A stretch of 64,000 nt of DNA from Oleidesulfovibrio alaskensis DSM 16109 (GTDB taxonomy: Bacteria; Desulfobacterota; Desulfovibrionia; Desulfovibrionales; Desulfovibrionaceae): the NCBI RefSeq assembly GCF_000482745.1, contig NZ_KI519494.1, positions 565,682 through 629,681 on the forward strand, in the 5' to 3' direction. Under the pieces are notes generated by a model that was not told the origin of the DNA, ran no database searches, and was given only the letters and a program-made list of their open reading frames with translations. Below are positions 13,316 to 22,138 of the stretch, piece by piece. Both the position numbers and the translations under genes were made by a program. Each line of letters opens with the position of its first letter. Position 1 is the stretch's first letter.

Positions 13316-13870
13316 CTAACCCTTGTTGACCTGAACGAAATCCAGCTCAACAGGTGTTTGGCGGCCGAAGATGGATACGGACACCCTCAGCTTGCCCTTG
13401 TCGTAATTAACGTCTTCCACTACGCCGTTGAAGCCGCCGAACGGGCCGTCTATGACCCTGACATCGTCACCGCGTTCAAAGTTGAACTTGGGTCGCGGCT
13501 GTTCCTGGCGGGACTCCATCATGGCCAGAATGCGCTCGGCTTCACTGTCTCGCATGGGGGTGGGGCGGTTTTTGCCGCCGACAAACCCGGTAACGCGATT
13601 GATGTTCTGCACAAGGTGCCAGGAGAAGTCGGTCATGATCATTTTGACCATGATGTAACCGGGGTAGAACTTGCGCGTCGAGGTGCGTTTTTCGCCCTTG
13701 ACCAGTTCGATAACCTTTTCGGTGGGAACAACGACTTCTTCGATGAGGTCTTGCGCTTCGCCGGTGCGGATCATCTGCCTGATCGTCTGCTCGACGCGCT
13801 GCTCAAAGCCGGAATAGGTGTGGACGATGTACCAGCGGGCTTTGGTTTGGGGAGTGGTCGGCTCGGTCAT
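13316..13870 (-). CDS. nusG: Transcription termination/antitermination factor NusG
   Basis: This 184-residue protein binds the beta' clamp helices and modulates pausing, Rho-dependent termination and transcription-translation coupling. The NGN domain begins at RWYIVHTYSGFEQ, and the KOW domain is at the C-terminus (ERGDDVRVIDGPFGGFNGVV). Length is normal for the family. It begins 11 bases after secE. Confidence 0.97.
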   Translation of the reverse strand: MTEPTTPQTKARWYIVHTYSGFEQRVEQTIRQMIRTGEAQDLIEEVVVPTEKVIELVKGEKRTSTRKFYPGYIMVKMIMTDFSWHLVQNINRVTGFVGGKNRPTPMRDSEAERILAMMESRQEQPRPKFNFERGDDVRVIDGPFGGFNGVVEDVNYDKGKLRVSVSIFGRQTPVELDFVQVNKG

Positions 13871-13881
13871 TGGAACCCCCG

Positions 13882-14133
13882 CTAGGAAAGAATGAATTCC
13901 ACGATCCGAGTGAGGCCAAGATCCACGATTCCAAGAAAAAGGGACATGACAAAGACCAGGACCAGAACAGCTATGCTGGTGGCCGTAGTCTCTTTTCGTG
14001 AAGGCCAGGTGACCTTGCGAATCTCGACTTTGGATTCTTCGAGGAATTCTTTGAACTGAGTGAGCTTGGAACCCACACCGGTGTTAGCGGCGTCGGCGCT
14101 AGCTTTTTCAGCCTTGTGATGTTTTTTCGCCAT
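13882..14133 (-). CDS. secE: Protein translocase subunit SecE
   Basis: An 83-residue essential component of the SecYEG channel. A Lys/Ala-rich N-terminal stretch is followed by the conserved amphipathic helix FKEFLEESKVEIRKVTWPSR and a single transmembrane helix (IAVLVLVFVMSLFLGIVDLG). The single-helix form is usual outside enterobacteria. The start MAKKHHK was chosen over an open upstream extension because the extension runs into tRNA-Trp. Confidence 0.95.
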   Translation of the reverse strand: MAKKHHKAEKASADAANTGVGSKLTQFKEFLEESKVEIRKVTWPSRKETTATSIAVLVLVFVMSLFLGIVDLGLTRIVEFILS

Positions 14134-14157
14134 GATCGCCTCTAACTCAAGAAGAAA

Positions 14158-14234
14158 TGGCAGGGCAGGAGGGATTCGAACCCCCAACATGCGGTTTTGG
14201 AGACCGCCGCTCTAGCCGTTGGAGCTACTGCCCT
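14158..14234 (-). tRNA. tRNA-Trp (anticodon CCA)
   Basis: A complete cloverleaf is readable on the minus strand: acceptor AGGGCAG/CTGCCCT, anticodon loop CTCCAAA and a TTCGAAT T-loop, with the 3' CCA encoded in the DNA. It lies between rpmG and secE. Confidence 0.96.
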
Positions 14235-14250
14235 GCGTTATGAAGACTAC

Positions 14251-14400
14251 CTACTTGGTCTCGCGGTGAAGAGTATGCTTCTTATCCCAAGGGCAATACT
14301 TTTTCACTTCCAGACGGCCGGTAGTGTTCTTCTTGTTCTTATTAGTCGCGTAATTGCGCCGCTTGCACTCAGTGCAGGCCAGCTGAATATTCACGCGCAT
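14251..14400 (-). CDS. rpmG: 50S ribosomal protein L33
   Basis: A 49-residue protein, MRVNIQLACTECKRRNYATN at its start and ending KKHTLHRETK. It has the zinc-ribbon-type CxxC (CTEC) near residue 9, but only one cysteine (CPWDKK) where the second CxxC of zinc-binding L33 would be, so it looks like a partly cysteine-depleted form. It lies four bases downstream of tuf and just upstream of tRNA-Trp, as in many bacteria. Confidence 0.95.
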   Translation of the reverse strand: MRVNIQLACTECKRRNYATNKNKKNTTGRLEVKKYCPWDKKHTLHRETK

Positions 14401-14404
14401 GATA

Positions 14405-15598
14405 TTACTCCAGAATCTCGGAAACAACACCTGCGCCTACGGTACGGCCACCTTCGCGGATAGCGAAGCGCAGGCCCTGTTCCATGGCGACGGGGTGAAT
14501 GAGTTCCACGATGAAGGTGGCGTTGTCACCGGGCATAACCATTTCCACGCCTTCTTCCAGACCGATGATACCGGTGATATCAGTGGTACGGAAGTAGAAC
14601 TGGGGACGGTAGCCGGAGAAGAACGGAGTATGACGGCCGCCTTCTTCCTTGGAGAGCACGTACACTTCTGCCTTGAACTTCTTGTGAGGAGTGATGCTTT
14701 TGGGAGCAGCCAGAACCTGACCACGCTCAACATCATCACGCTTCACACCGCGCAGCAGCACGCCCACGTTGTCGCCGGCCTGACCCTGGTCAAGCAGCTT
14801 GCGGAACATTTCAACACCGGTGCAGGTGGTGGTCATGGTATCTTTGATACCAACGATTTCGATCTGCTCGCCGACCTTGATAATGCCACGCTCAACACGG
14901 CCGGTAACAACGGTACCGCGGCCGGAGATCGAGAACACGTCTTCGATGGGCATCAGGAAGGGCTTGTCGGTGTCGCGCTCGGGCTCGGGGATGTAGCTGT
15001 CGCATGCATCCAGCAGCTCAAGGATGGGCTTTGCAGCGTCATCGTCTGCGCTGTCGCATTCCAGAGCCTTCAGGGCGGAACCACGGATAACCGGGGTGTC
15101 GTCGCCGGGGAAGTCGTAGCTGGACAGCAGTTCGCGAACTTCAAGCTCAACCAGTTCGAGCAGTTCTTCGTCGTCAACCATGTCGCACTTGTTCAGGAAC
15201 ACGACGATGCTGGGCACGCCGACCTGACGGGCAAGCAGGATGTGCTCACGGGTCTGGGGCATGGGACCGTCGGTGGCGGCAACAACGATGATTGCGCCGT
15301 CCATCTGAGCAGCACCGGTGATCATGTTCTTGATGTAGTCAGCGTGACCGGGGCAGTCCACGTGGGCATAGTGACGCAGAGTGGTCTCGTATTCCACGTG
15401 AGCGGTAGCAATGGTGATACCGCGTTCCTTTTCTTCAGGAGCCTTGTCGATTTCGTCGTAGGCAACTGCTTTGGAACCCATCTTGAGGCTGGCAATCTTG
15501 GTGATTGCTGCGGTCAGAGTGGTTTTGCCGTGGTCGATGTGACCGATGGTGCCGATGTTAACATGCGGCTTAGTACGTTCAAATTTTTCCTTACCCAT
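14405..15598 (-). CDS. tuf: Elongation factor Tu
   Basis: This 397-residue GTPase delivers aminoacyl-tRNA to the ribosome. G-motifs are intact: GHIDHGKTT (P-loop), DCPGHADY (switch II) and NKCD. The switch I segment includes ERGITI, and the C-terminal domains 2 and 3 end in VGAGVVSEILE. It directly follows a four-tRNA cluster, so tRNAs and EF-Tu are probably made from one precursor, the same organisation as E. coli tufB. Confidence 0.98.
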   Translation of the reverse strand: MGKEKFERTKPHVNIGTIGHIDHGKTTLTAAITKIASLKMGSKAVAYDEIDKAPEEKERGITIATAHVEYETTLRHYAHVDCPGHADYIKNMITGAAQMDGAIIVVAATDGPMPQTREHILLARQVGVPSIVVFLNKCDMVDDEELLELVELEVRELLSSYDFPGDDTPVIRGSALKALECDSADDDAAKPILELLDACDSYIPEPERDTDKPFLMPIEDVFSISGRGTVVTGRVERGIIKVGEQIEIVGIKDTMTTTCTGVEMFRKLLDQGQAGDNVGVLLRGVKRDDVERGQVLAAPKSITPHKKFKAEVYVLSKEEGGRHTPFFSGYRPQFYFRTTDITGIIGLEEGVEMVMPGDNATFIVELIHPVAMEQGLRFAIREGGRTVGAGVVSEILE

Positions 15599-15646
15599 GA
15601 GTAATTCTCCCTGGCGTTTTTTTTCAGTTAGGAACTAAAAAAAATA

Positions 15647-15722
<76 letters not shown>

Positions 15723-15758
15723 CAATCGTAAATAGCTATAGGGAGAACTCTGGCTGGA

Positions 15759-15835
15759 TGGAGCGGGAAACGAGACTCGAACTCGCAACCCTCAGCTTGG
15801 AAGGCTGATGCTCTAGCCAATTGAGCTATTCCCGC
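15759..15835 (-). tRNA. tRNA-Gly (anticodon TCC)
   Basis: Minus-strand cloverleaf with acceptor GCGGGAA/TTCCCGC, anticodon arm TCAGC-CTTCCAA-GCTGA and encoded CCA. Confidence 0.96.
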
Positions 15836-15887
15836 TATTGTGCCGTAGTTCTCCGACTTACGTCTCCTACAGCTCTTGAGCTTAGGG

Positions 15888-15973
15888 TGGTGGAGGGGGG
15901 AGGATTTGAACCTCCGAAGTCTTCCGACGACAGATTTACAGTCTGTTCCCTTTGGCCACTCGGGAACCCCTCC
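15888..15973 (-). tRNA. tRNA-Tyr (anticodon GTA)
   Basis: Minus-strand class II tRNA of 86 nucleotides with a long variable arm (GTCGGAAGAC region), acceptor GGAGGGG/CCCCTCC, anticodon loop CTGTAAA and encoded CCA. Confidence 0.96.
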
Positions 15974-15978
15974 ACTTA

Positions 15979-16054
15979 TGGAGCTGGCGATGGGACTCGA
16001 ACCCGCAACCGGCTGATTACAAATCAGCTGCTCTGCCAGTTGAGCTACGCCAGC
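15979..16054 (-). tRNA. tRNA-Thr (anticodon TGT)
   Basis: Minus-strand cloverleaf with acceptor GCTGGCG/CGCCAGC, anticodon arm GCTGA-TTTGTAA-TCAGC and encoded CCA. First gene of the tRNA-tuf transcript. Confidence 0.96.
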
Positions 16055-16066
16055 AACGAGGTTGAG

Positions 16067-16095
16067 TATCTATACGTGCCCCGAAGAAAACGCAA
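16067..16095 (-). promoter_or_regulatory. Candidate promoter of the tRNA-tuf operon
   Basis: On the minus strand TTGCGT (16095-16090), 17 bases, then TAGATA (16072-16067); a shifted TATAGA reading is also possible. It ends about 12 bases before the first tRNA. It is followed by a GGGGCACG GC-rich discriminator-like stretch, as expected for stable RNA genes. Confidence 0.5.
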
Positions 16096-16187
16096 GCGAA
16101 AAATGCAGGAAATTGCGTTTTTTTTGTTTTTTGATGTATTGAGCCTGTTTTTGTTCACTTTTTTATGATGGCCGGTTCCGGATATTG

Positions 16188-16218
16188 AAAAAGCCGTCCG
16201 GCGACGGACGGCTTTTTT
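16188..16218 (-). terminator. Rho-independent terminator after lpxC
   Basis: AAAAAGCCGTCC and GGACGGCTTTTTT arms around a short loop. A/T runs on both sides mean it could work in both directions; the gene ending here is lpxC on the minus strand. Confidence 0.9.
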
Positions 16219-16241
16219 CTGTGCATTGTGCCGGAGTACGG

Positions 16242-17159
16242 CTAAGCAGCTACAGGCGTTCCTGCGGGTGCTGCCTCAACGGCGTGCTCGCGCTGTGCCG
16301 TTTCCGAGAGCTCCACTCTTTTCAGGTAGAGTTCTTCGTGCTCGCTTATGGTGCGCAAAAAGCCGTTATTAAGGGCATGGCCGGAGCAATGAACCTGAAA
16401 ATGCCCCTGCAGCGGGGCGCCCAGCAGTGCCATGTCTCCGATGAAGTCGAGAATTTTATGGCGCACGAACTCGTCATCGAAGCGGAGGCCGTCTTCGTTG
16501 AGCACATTGTATTCATCCAGAACTATGGCGTTGTCCAGAGAGCCGCCCAGCGCCAGACCGTTGCTGTGCAGGTACTCCACTTCGCGCAGAAAGCCGAATG
16601 TGCGTGCTTTGGCGATGATGCCCGCGAATGCTTCGGGGGTGACTTCGATGTCCATGGACTGTCTGCCGATGGCCGGGTGGTCGAATTCTATGGTGTATTC
16701 GATGCGCAGTCCGTCATGCGGTGCGGCTTTTATCCACTTGCCGTCACGTTCGTAGGTCACCGGCTTTTTGATGCGGTAGACCTGTCGCGGCTTGTTCTGC
16801 CGCGCGATGCCTGCATCCTTCAGCAGAAAAACGAAAGATGCGGCGCTGCCGTCCATGATGGGGATTTCGTTGCCTTCGATGTCTATCTGGATGTTGTCAA
16901 TCTGCATGCCGCGTATGGCGGCCAGCAGATGTTCCACCGTGGCTACGGACGAGCCGTTGAGGCCCAGTGTGGTGGCAAGACCGGTGGCGATGACATCGTC
17001 AGGTCTGGGGGTAAGGCGGTGTACGCCGTCTTCTGTGCGGATATGAAATACGATGCCGGTGTCTTCGGGGGCGGGGCGCAGTGTCAGTCTGACCACTTTG
17101 CCGCTGTGCAGTCCGATGCCCGAGCATCCGATGGTTTTTTTGATGGTGGTCTGGTTCAT
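16242..17159 (-). CDS. lpxC: UDP-3-O-acyl-N-acetylglucosamine deacetylase
   Basis: This 305-residue zinc deacetylase performs the committed step of lipid A synthesis. The N-terminus QTTIKKTIGCSGIGLHSG is typical, the first zinc ligand lies in VEHLLAAI, and the second cluster H-K-I-L-D-F-I-G-D provides His and Asp. The HCSGHALN segment carries the general acid His. Its presence confirms an LPS-bearing diderm. It ends the rpmE-DUF1385-prfA-prmC-lpxC gene run and has its own terminator. Confidence 0.97.
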   Translation of the reverse strand: MNQTTIKKTIGCSGIGLHSGKVVRLTLRPAPEDTGIVFHIRTEDGVHRLTPRPDDVIATGLATTLGLNGSSVATVEHLLAAIRGMQIDNIQIDIEGNEIPIMDGSAASFVFLLKDAGIARQNKPRQVYRIKKPVTYERDGKWIKAAPHDGLRIEYTIEFDHPAIGRQSMDIEVTPEAFAGIIAKARTFGFLREVEYLHSNGLALGGSLDNAIVLDEYNVLNEDGLRFDDEFVRHKILDFIGDMALLGAPLQGHFQVHCSGHALNNGFLRTISEHEELYLKRVELSETAQREHAVEAAPAGTPVAA

Positions 17160-17295
17160 AAACCCTCCGGTGCCATCGATAAAGCAATAATCGTGCCGTT
17201 GCGGTATTGGTTGTAGTCAGCTGATTTTATGAGATGTTTTTTCAGACAGGCTGTGCCGCAACTGTGTGTTTTTTACACCATGTGGTTTTTTTACA

Positions 17296-18189
17296 TCAAT
17301 CACAACGACGTGCGTACAAGGCTCTGTCTCTGCCCGCAAGGTCCTGCAGGATGACCGCAACGGTCCACTGTCCATGTTGCGCTTTGACCATGGCCATGAT
17401 GTCGGGGCCTTGTTTCCAGCCGAATTCCATAAGGAAGAGTCCTCCCGGTTTCAGCCAGCCGAAAGCCAGCGGCAGCAGGGCCGCCGCGTGTTCCAGCCCG
17501 GTGGAAGCCGGCGTGTCAGGTACCAGCGCCCTTTGCGGTTCGTGGCAGCGCACTTCGGGGCTGAGCGTCTCGTATTCCGTGGCGCTGACATAGGGCGGAT
17601 TGGAAAGCACCACGTCGAATGATGCGGGTCGGAAAAGAGGTGAGGTGAAGTCTGCCTGCACAAAGGCTACCCTGTCGGCAACGCGGTGCCGTGCCGCGTT
17701 TTCCCTGGCGGTGTGCAGCGCTCCGGAGCTGATATCCACCGCAGTGCCGTGCGCCGAGGGCATCTCGGCTGCAACGCTGACGGCAATGCATCCGCTGCCG
17801 GTGCCCAGATCGGCAAACCGCAGTGCGGCGTGCGGCGGGTATTCCTTTTTCAGCGTGTCTATCAGCAGCTCTGTGTCCGGACGGGGGATGAGCGTGTCCG
17901 CCGAGACAGCAAATTCCCTGCCGTAGAATTCGCGGCTGCCCGTCAGGTAGGCCACAGGTTCTCCCGCCGCTCTGCGCAGGATGAGTTTTTCCGCCTGTGC
18001 GTATTCTTTTTCTGTCAGCATGTGCCCGCGCCGGACAAGCAGCTGCAGCCTGTCGGTGCGCAGCACGTGCGCAAGCAGCAGCTCGGCGGAAAGCCGCGGA
18101 GAATCAACCGCCTTCCCGGCCAGCAGGGCCGAGAAGGCGGTAAGAGTGTCGCGGATGGTGCGGGAAGCGGGGGTAACGCTGGTGCACAT
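17296..18189 (-). CDS. prmC: Peptide chain release factor N5-glutamine methyltransferase
   Basis: This 297-residue SAM-dependent enzyme methylates the GGQ glutamine of release factors. The N-terminal helical domain is followed by the Rossmann SAM motif FADLGTGSGCIAVSVA and the diagnostic catalytic NPPY in VVLSNPPYVS. It starts two bases from the prfA stop, so enzyme and substrate are encoded in tandem. Confidence 0.95.
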   Translation of the reverse strand: MCTSVTPASRTIRDTLTAFSALLAGKAVDSPRLSAELLLAHVLRTDRLQLLVRRGHMLTEKEYAQAEKLILRRAAGEPVAYLTGSREFYGREFAVSADTLIPRPDTELLIDTLKKEYPPHAALRFADLGTGSGCIAVSVAAEMPSAHGTAVDISSGALHTARENAARHRVADRVAFVQADFTSPLFRPASFDVVLSNPPYVSATEYETLSPEVRCHEPQRALVPDTPASTGLEHAAALLPLAFGWLKPGGLFLMEFGWKQGPDIMAMVKAQHGQWTVAVILQDLAGRDRALYARRCD

Positions 18190-18191
18190 GA

Positions 18192-19265
18192 TTAATGCAC
18201 GTTGGCCTGCGCCTTGAGAGCTTCGGTCTGAGCGTGGGTGATCAGGGCATCGAGCATGTCGCCTATCTGACCTTCCATGAACGCGTCCAGCTTGTACAGG
18301 GTGAGGTTGATACGGTGGTCAGTTATGCGCCCCTGCGGGAAATTGTAGGTGCGTATGCGGCCCGATCTGTCCCCCGTGCCCACAAGGCTGCGGCGCTGTT
18401 CTGCCAGTTCTTCGTGCCGTTTGTCTTCCTGAGCCTGCAGCAGGCGGGAGGCAAGAATCTTAAGCCCTTTCGCCTTGTTTTTGTGCTGCGATTTTTCATC
18501 CTGACACGCCACGGTGATGCCCGTGGGGATATGCGTCACGCGCACGGCGGAGTCGGTGGTGTTCACAGACTGGCCGCCGGGGCCGGAAGAACGGTAGACG
18601 TCAAAACGCAGATCTTCGGGCTTCATGTCCAGTTCCACTTCGTCGGCTTCGGGCATAACGGCAACCGTGGCTGCGGACGTATGGATACGCCCCTGCGTTT
18701 CGGTGGCGGGCACGCGCTGCACTCTGTGGGTTCCGGATTCAAATTTCATGCGGCTGTAAACTTTATCGCCGGAAATAAGCCCGATAATTTCCTTGAAGCC
18801 GCCGGAGTCGGTTTCCGAGCTGCTCAGCACTTCCACGCGCCAGCCCATGTCTTCGGCATAGCGCAGGTACATGCGGAAAAGGTCGGCAGCGAACAGGGCT
18901 GCTTCTTCACCGCCGGTGCCGGCCCGTATTTCCAGAACCACGTTCTTTTCATCCAGCGGGTCCTTGGGCAGCAGCAGCAGCTTCAGCTCATGTTCCATTT
19001 CGGGCAGACGCTTTTCAATGGCGTCGATTTCCTCTCTGGCCATGGCCTGAATTTCGGGGTCGCTGTCACGCAGCATTTCCTTGTTACCTGCCAGTTCTTC
19101 ATTCAGCTGGCGGTAGACGCGGAAAACCTCCACAATCTCTTTGAGATCGGAGTGTGCTTTTGTCAGTTTGCGGTAGCGTTCCTGATCGCCGAAAACTTCC
19201 GGCGAACTGAGCTGCTGCTCCAGATCTTCAAACTGACGTTCCAGGTGCTCAAGCTTGGCAAACAT
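18192..19265 (-). CDS. prfA: Peptide chain release factor 1
   Basis: A 357-residue release factor reading UAA and UAG. The GGQ catalytic loop is in SSGPGGQSVNTTDSAV. The RF1 tripeptide position falls in the domain around residue 185, with HRVQRVPATETQGRIHTSA also visible. Length is normal. The gene is six bases downstream of the DUF1385 gene and precedes prmC, its modifying enzyme. Confidence 0.97.
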   Translation of the reverse strand: MFAKLEHLERQFEDLEQQLSSPEVFGDQERYRKLTKAHSDLKEIVEVFRVYRQLNEELAGNKEMLRDSDPEIQAMAREEIDAIEKRLPEMEHELKLLLLPKDPLDEKNVVLEIRAGTGGEEAALFAADLFRMYLRYAEDMGWRVEVLSSSETDSGGFKEIIGLISGDKVYSRMKFESGTHRVQRVPATETQGRIHTSAATVAVMPEADEVELDMKPEDLRFDVYRSSGPGGQSVNTTDSAVRVTHIPTGITVACQDEKSQHKNKAKGLKILASRLLQAQEDKRHEELAEQRRSLVGTGDRSGRIRTYNFPQGRITDHRINLTLYKLDAFMEGQIGDMLDALITHAQTEALKAQANVH

Positions 19266-19270
19266 CGAAA

Positions 19271-20284
19271 TTACTCCGAATAGGTGTATTCTGGCGTCGT
19301 GATTTCTTCACCGGCGTCCGGGCCCAGTGCTTCGCGCAGCGCCACTATGGCCACTTCTATCTGGCGTTCGTCCGGTTCGTGCGTGGTCAGCATCTGCAGC
19401 AGCATGCCGGGGGCGCTCAGTATTCTGCCGGTAATGGTGCCCTCAAGCCGTGCTGCCACTTTGATTATTTCGTACGCCATGGCGCTGATGGGCAGCATCA
19501 GCAGCAGCTTGACTGCAATGATGAATGCATGCTTGGGCACGGTGCCTGCGGGTGTCCAGACCATGAGAATAAGCGGTACGAGAACCGTATGCAGTATGAT
19601 GGATATGGACAGCACAAAAAGCAGAAACGTGGTGCCGCACCGCGGGTGCAGCCGGCTGCGCAGAATGGCGGAAGAGGGGGTGACCGGCCCGCCCTGTTCG
19701 TAGGCCCATATGACCTTGTGCTCCGCACCGTGATACTGAAACACTCTGCGGATATCTGGCACAAAGGATATGGCCAGTATATAGCCTATAAATATCAAAA
19801 ACTTGAAAAGGCCGTCCCATATGTGGAACGAAACGCCTTCCACCTCGCCGGCCAGCCCCAGCCATGTCATGCACATGGTGAAAAGGTGCGGCAGCACAAC
19901 GAAAAGCCCCAGTGCCATGGCAATGGAAACAGCCAGTGTGGCAACAAGATGCCACGGCTTGAGCTCTTCTTCCTCTTCGCCGCCTTCAGCTGCCTGCATG
20001 GCGGAAAAGTTGAGCGCTTTTATACCGTTGACCATGGTTTCCACCAGAATGGGAAAACCGCGGACCCACGGACGGGCGAGCCATGACGTGCGGGTAAGGC
20101 TGAACCACGGACGGCGTTCCACTACAATGGTGCCGTCGGGGCGACGTACAGCAATGGCAAGACGCTCTTTGCTGCGCATCATCACTCCTTCCATGACGGC
20201 CTGACCGCCGACGGTGGTGCAGGCGGAACGGGAAAGGAGCAGACGGCCGAGAGCGCCGGAAAAACGGCGGGTATTCTGTATCAC
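19271..20284 (-). CDS. DUF1385 family membrane protein
   Basis: A 337-residue protein beginning at GTG 20284, preceded by GGGGGA at five-base spacing. The open frame continues 62 codons upstream but overlaps rpmE and looks non-coding. The conserved GGQAVMEGVMMR motif opens the protein. Four to five hydrophobic helices follow, with a central EQGGPVTPSSAILR segment and the HPRCGT-like motif LHPRCGTTFLLFV. This family of unknown function is often encoded between rpmE and prfA, and the neighbour order here matches. No enzymatic role can be assigned. Confidence 0.85.
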   Translation of the reverse strand: MIQNTRRFSGALGRLLLSRSACTTVGGQAVMEGVMMRSKERLAIAVRRPDGTIVVERRPWFSLTRTSWLARPWVRGFPILVETMVNGIKALNFSAMQAAEGGEEEEELKPWHLVATLAVSIAMALGLFVVLPHLFTMCMTWLGLAGEVEGVSFHIWDGLFKFLIFIGYILAISFVPDIRRVFQYHGAEHKVIWAYEQGGPVTPSSAILRSRLHPRCGTTFLLFVLSISIILHTVLVPLILMVWTPAGTVPKHAFIIAVKLLLMLPISAMAYEIIKVAARLEGTITGRILSAPGMLLQMLTTHEPDERQIEVAIVALREALGPDAGEEITTPEYTYSE

Positions 20285-20408
20285 GTTTTCCCCCGCGTGA
20301 AGCAGGCTAGGAATGCTTCTCCCCGGGAACACGCGTGCGCGTATGCCCGGGGAGGAAGAATCACCGACCGGCGAGGCCGGCAACCTCTTTGTCGGCTGGG
20401 AAAACGTG

Positions 20409-20618
20409 CTACTTGCTGAACTTGGCGTATTTTTTGCGGAAACGGTCAATACGGCCGGCGGTGTCCACAAAGCGCTGCTTGCCGGTGTAGAACGGGTGGC
20501 AGCTGGAGCAGATTTCCACGTTTACCACTTCACCCTTGGTGGAGGTGGTGTCGATTTCGTTGCCGCAGGCGCATACGAGTTTGGCCTTGTACACGGTGGG
20601 ATGGATATTGTCTTTCAT
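20409..20618 (-). CDS. rpmE: 50S ribosomal protein L31
   Basis: A 69-residue protein starting [11 protein letters not shown]. It has the zinc-binding cysteines of the C+ type (CACGNE and [10 protein letters not shown]), and the C-terminus is typical ([12 protein letters not shown]). The ATG follows AAGGAGAATTTTC. First gene of the rpmE-DUF1385-prfA-prmC-lpxC run. Confidence 0.96.
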
Positions 20619-20652
20619 GAAAATTCTCCTTAACACGGGAAGTGCTGAACCG

Positions 20653-20684
20653 TTGCCAATACGCTTCTGCGGCGATGTTGGCAA
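20653..20684 (-). promoter_or_regulatory. Hairpin in the rpmE leader
   Basis: TTGCCAA and TTGGCAA arms enclose a region with a smaller GC-rich pairing, 35 bases ahead of rpmE in a leader of roughly 175 bases if the TTGACA at 20829-20824 is its -35 element. L31 leaders bound by L31 are known in several phyla, so a feedback element is possible but unproven. Confidence 0.35.
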
Positions 20685-20838
20685 GCTTTTTTCTTGAGCC
20701 CCCCACCGTGCTGGTGTAGTAGTCAGCGGCGTTCTGCACTGTTACCCTGTGCCGCGCACAGAGGTGGCGTGCAGATTTTTTCACGCAGCTGCGCCTGCAG
20801 CACCTAAGCCCGAAAACGATGATTGTCAAGGAAAGAGT

Positions 20839-21588
20839 ATGCCCCGTAAGGAACGCGCAGATCAACTGGTTTATGAACAGGGACTGGCAGAAAGCCGCGA
20901 ACAGGCCAAACGGCTTATCATGGCGGGCAAGGTGTATGTGCTGCGCCCCGGGGCAGAGCCTGAACCGGTGGGCAAGCCGGGCACGCGCTATGACGCCTGC
21001 TGGCATATGGAGCTGAAAGGTGTGGAGCGGTTTGTCAGCCGCGGCGCGTACAAGCTGCTTACCGCCATAGAGACATTCGGACTGGATGTGCAGGGTATGG
21101 TGGCGCTGGATGCGGGTGCTTCCACCGGCGGCTTCACCGACTGTCTGCTGCAGCACGGGGCGGCGCGGGTGTATGCCGTTGATGTGGGTAAAAACCAGCT
21201 GCACGAGCGCATGCGCTCCGACAGCCGCGTGGTAAGCATGGAAGGGGTCAACTTGCGGACGGCGCCGGACGATCTGCTGCCGGAACAGGTAGATATTATC
21301 GTGGCGGATGTTTCGTTCATTTCGCTTACGCTCATTCTGCCCGCCTGCCTGCGTTTTCTGCGCAAGGGAGGAGTGGTGGCTGCGCTTGTCAAGCCGCAGT
21401 TCGAGGTGGGAGCCGGTCAGACCGTCAAAGGCGTTGTGCGCGATGAGGCACTGCGCAGGCAGGCGGTGGACAAAGTGCTCGACTTTGCCCGCGACCAGCT
21501 GGGGCTGACCGTGCAGGGGGTGGTGCCTTCGGCCATCAAAGGGCCGAAGGGCAATCAGGAATACATCGCCTGCCTGCGGCTGCCATGA
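20839..21588 (+). CDS. tlyA: TlyA family rRNA (cytidine-2'-O)-methyltransferase / S4-FtsJ protein
   Basis: A 249-residue protein starting at MPRKERADQLVYEQG after AAGGAAAGAGT. An N-terminal S4 RNA-binding domain (residues 1-60) is followed by an FtsJ-type Rossmann methyltransferase with the SAM motif ALDAGASTGGFTDCLL and VKPQFEVG, both diagnostic of TlyA. The family 2'-O-methylates rRNA; the haemolysin name in databases is historical. It stands alone on the plus strand, divergent from rpmE. Confidence 0.92.
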   Translation: MPRKERADQLVYEQGLAESREQAKRLIMAGKVYVLRPGAEPEPVGKPGTRYDACWHMELKGVERFVSRGAYKLLTAIETFGLDVQGMVALDAGASTGGFTDCLLQHGAARVYAVDVGKNQLHERMRSDSRVVSMEGVNLRTAPDDLLPEQVDIIVADVSFISLTLILPACLRFLRKGGVVAALVKPQFEVGAGQTVKGVVRDEALRRQAVDKVLDFARDQLGLTVQGVVPSAIKGPKGNQEYIACLRLP

Positions 21589-21684
21589 TAACATTGCGGG
21601 GCCAGCTGCCTCGTCTTTGAGCCTCACGCCGGTTTTGCCGTATGATTCCTGCCATATTCTTTGATTGTCAGGCAGGAGGCGGCA

Positions 21685-21960
21685 ATGCGTATCCGCAGTA
21701 TAGCGACAGAGCTTTCACTGGTGGCCATTCTGTTGGTATCAGCGGCTCTGGCCGGTCTTTCCCTGTATGTTACCGGTTCCACCCACGACATTTCCTTTTC
21801 CATGCAGATGGACGGCATGATTCCAGACGGAAGCGGAAAGCCTGAAAGAGGCCATGGAGACGCCGGGCAGACAGACTGGCGGAATCCGCTGCCGCTGTGA
21901 ATGATCTTCCGGCATGGCCGCATGCCTGCGCAAACTGATTGCCCAGATGCAGCAGGAATA
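21685..21960 (+). pseudogene. Methyl-accepting chemotaxis protein remnant
   Basis: ATG 21685 has a strong ribosome-binding site (AGGAGG at 21673-21678). It opens a sequence that looks like a chemoreceptor N-terminus: a short basic start, a transmembrane helix and a periplasmic start (LYVTGSTHDISFSMQMDGM). After about 48 residues the reading frame is lost: the +1 frame continues with ESLKEAMETPG. A third frame ends LRKLIAQMQQE-stop at 21960, like a receptor C-terminus. The large middle is absent. As annotated, the intact frame would encode only 71 residues to a stop at 21900. Frameshift plus internal deletion is inferred. Confidence 0.5.
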
Positions 21961-22138
21961 GTATGAGTTTTTTGTCTCCTGCTGCAATACCGCCACGTTG
22001 CATCATGCTGCGTCATGCGCAGGAGGCCGGAGAACAGGTCGTTTTCTGTTTTTCGCGGCGGCCACCCTCCGGCGGCATCCGGGGTGGCGCGGACAGCATT
22101 TCCGACACACACATACAGCATGAATGAAGGAGAGAGGC

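Noticed and set aside
14399..15604. A 401-codon open frame opposite tuf
   Set aside because: Antisense shadow of the strongly codon-biased tuf gene.
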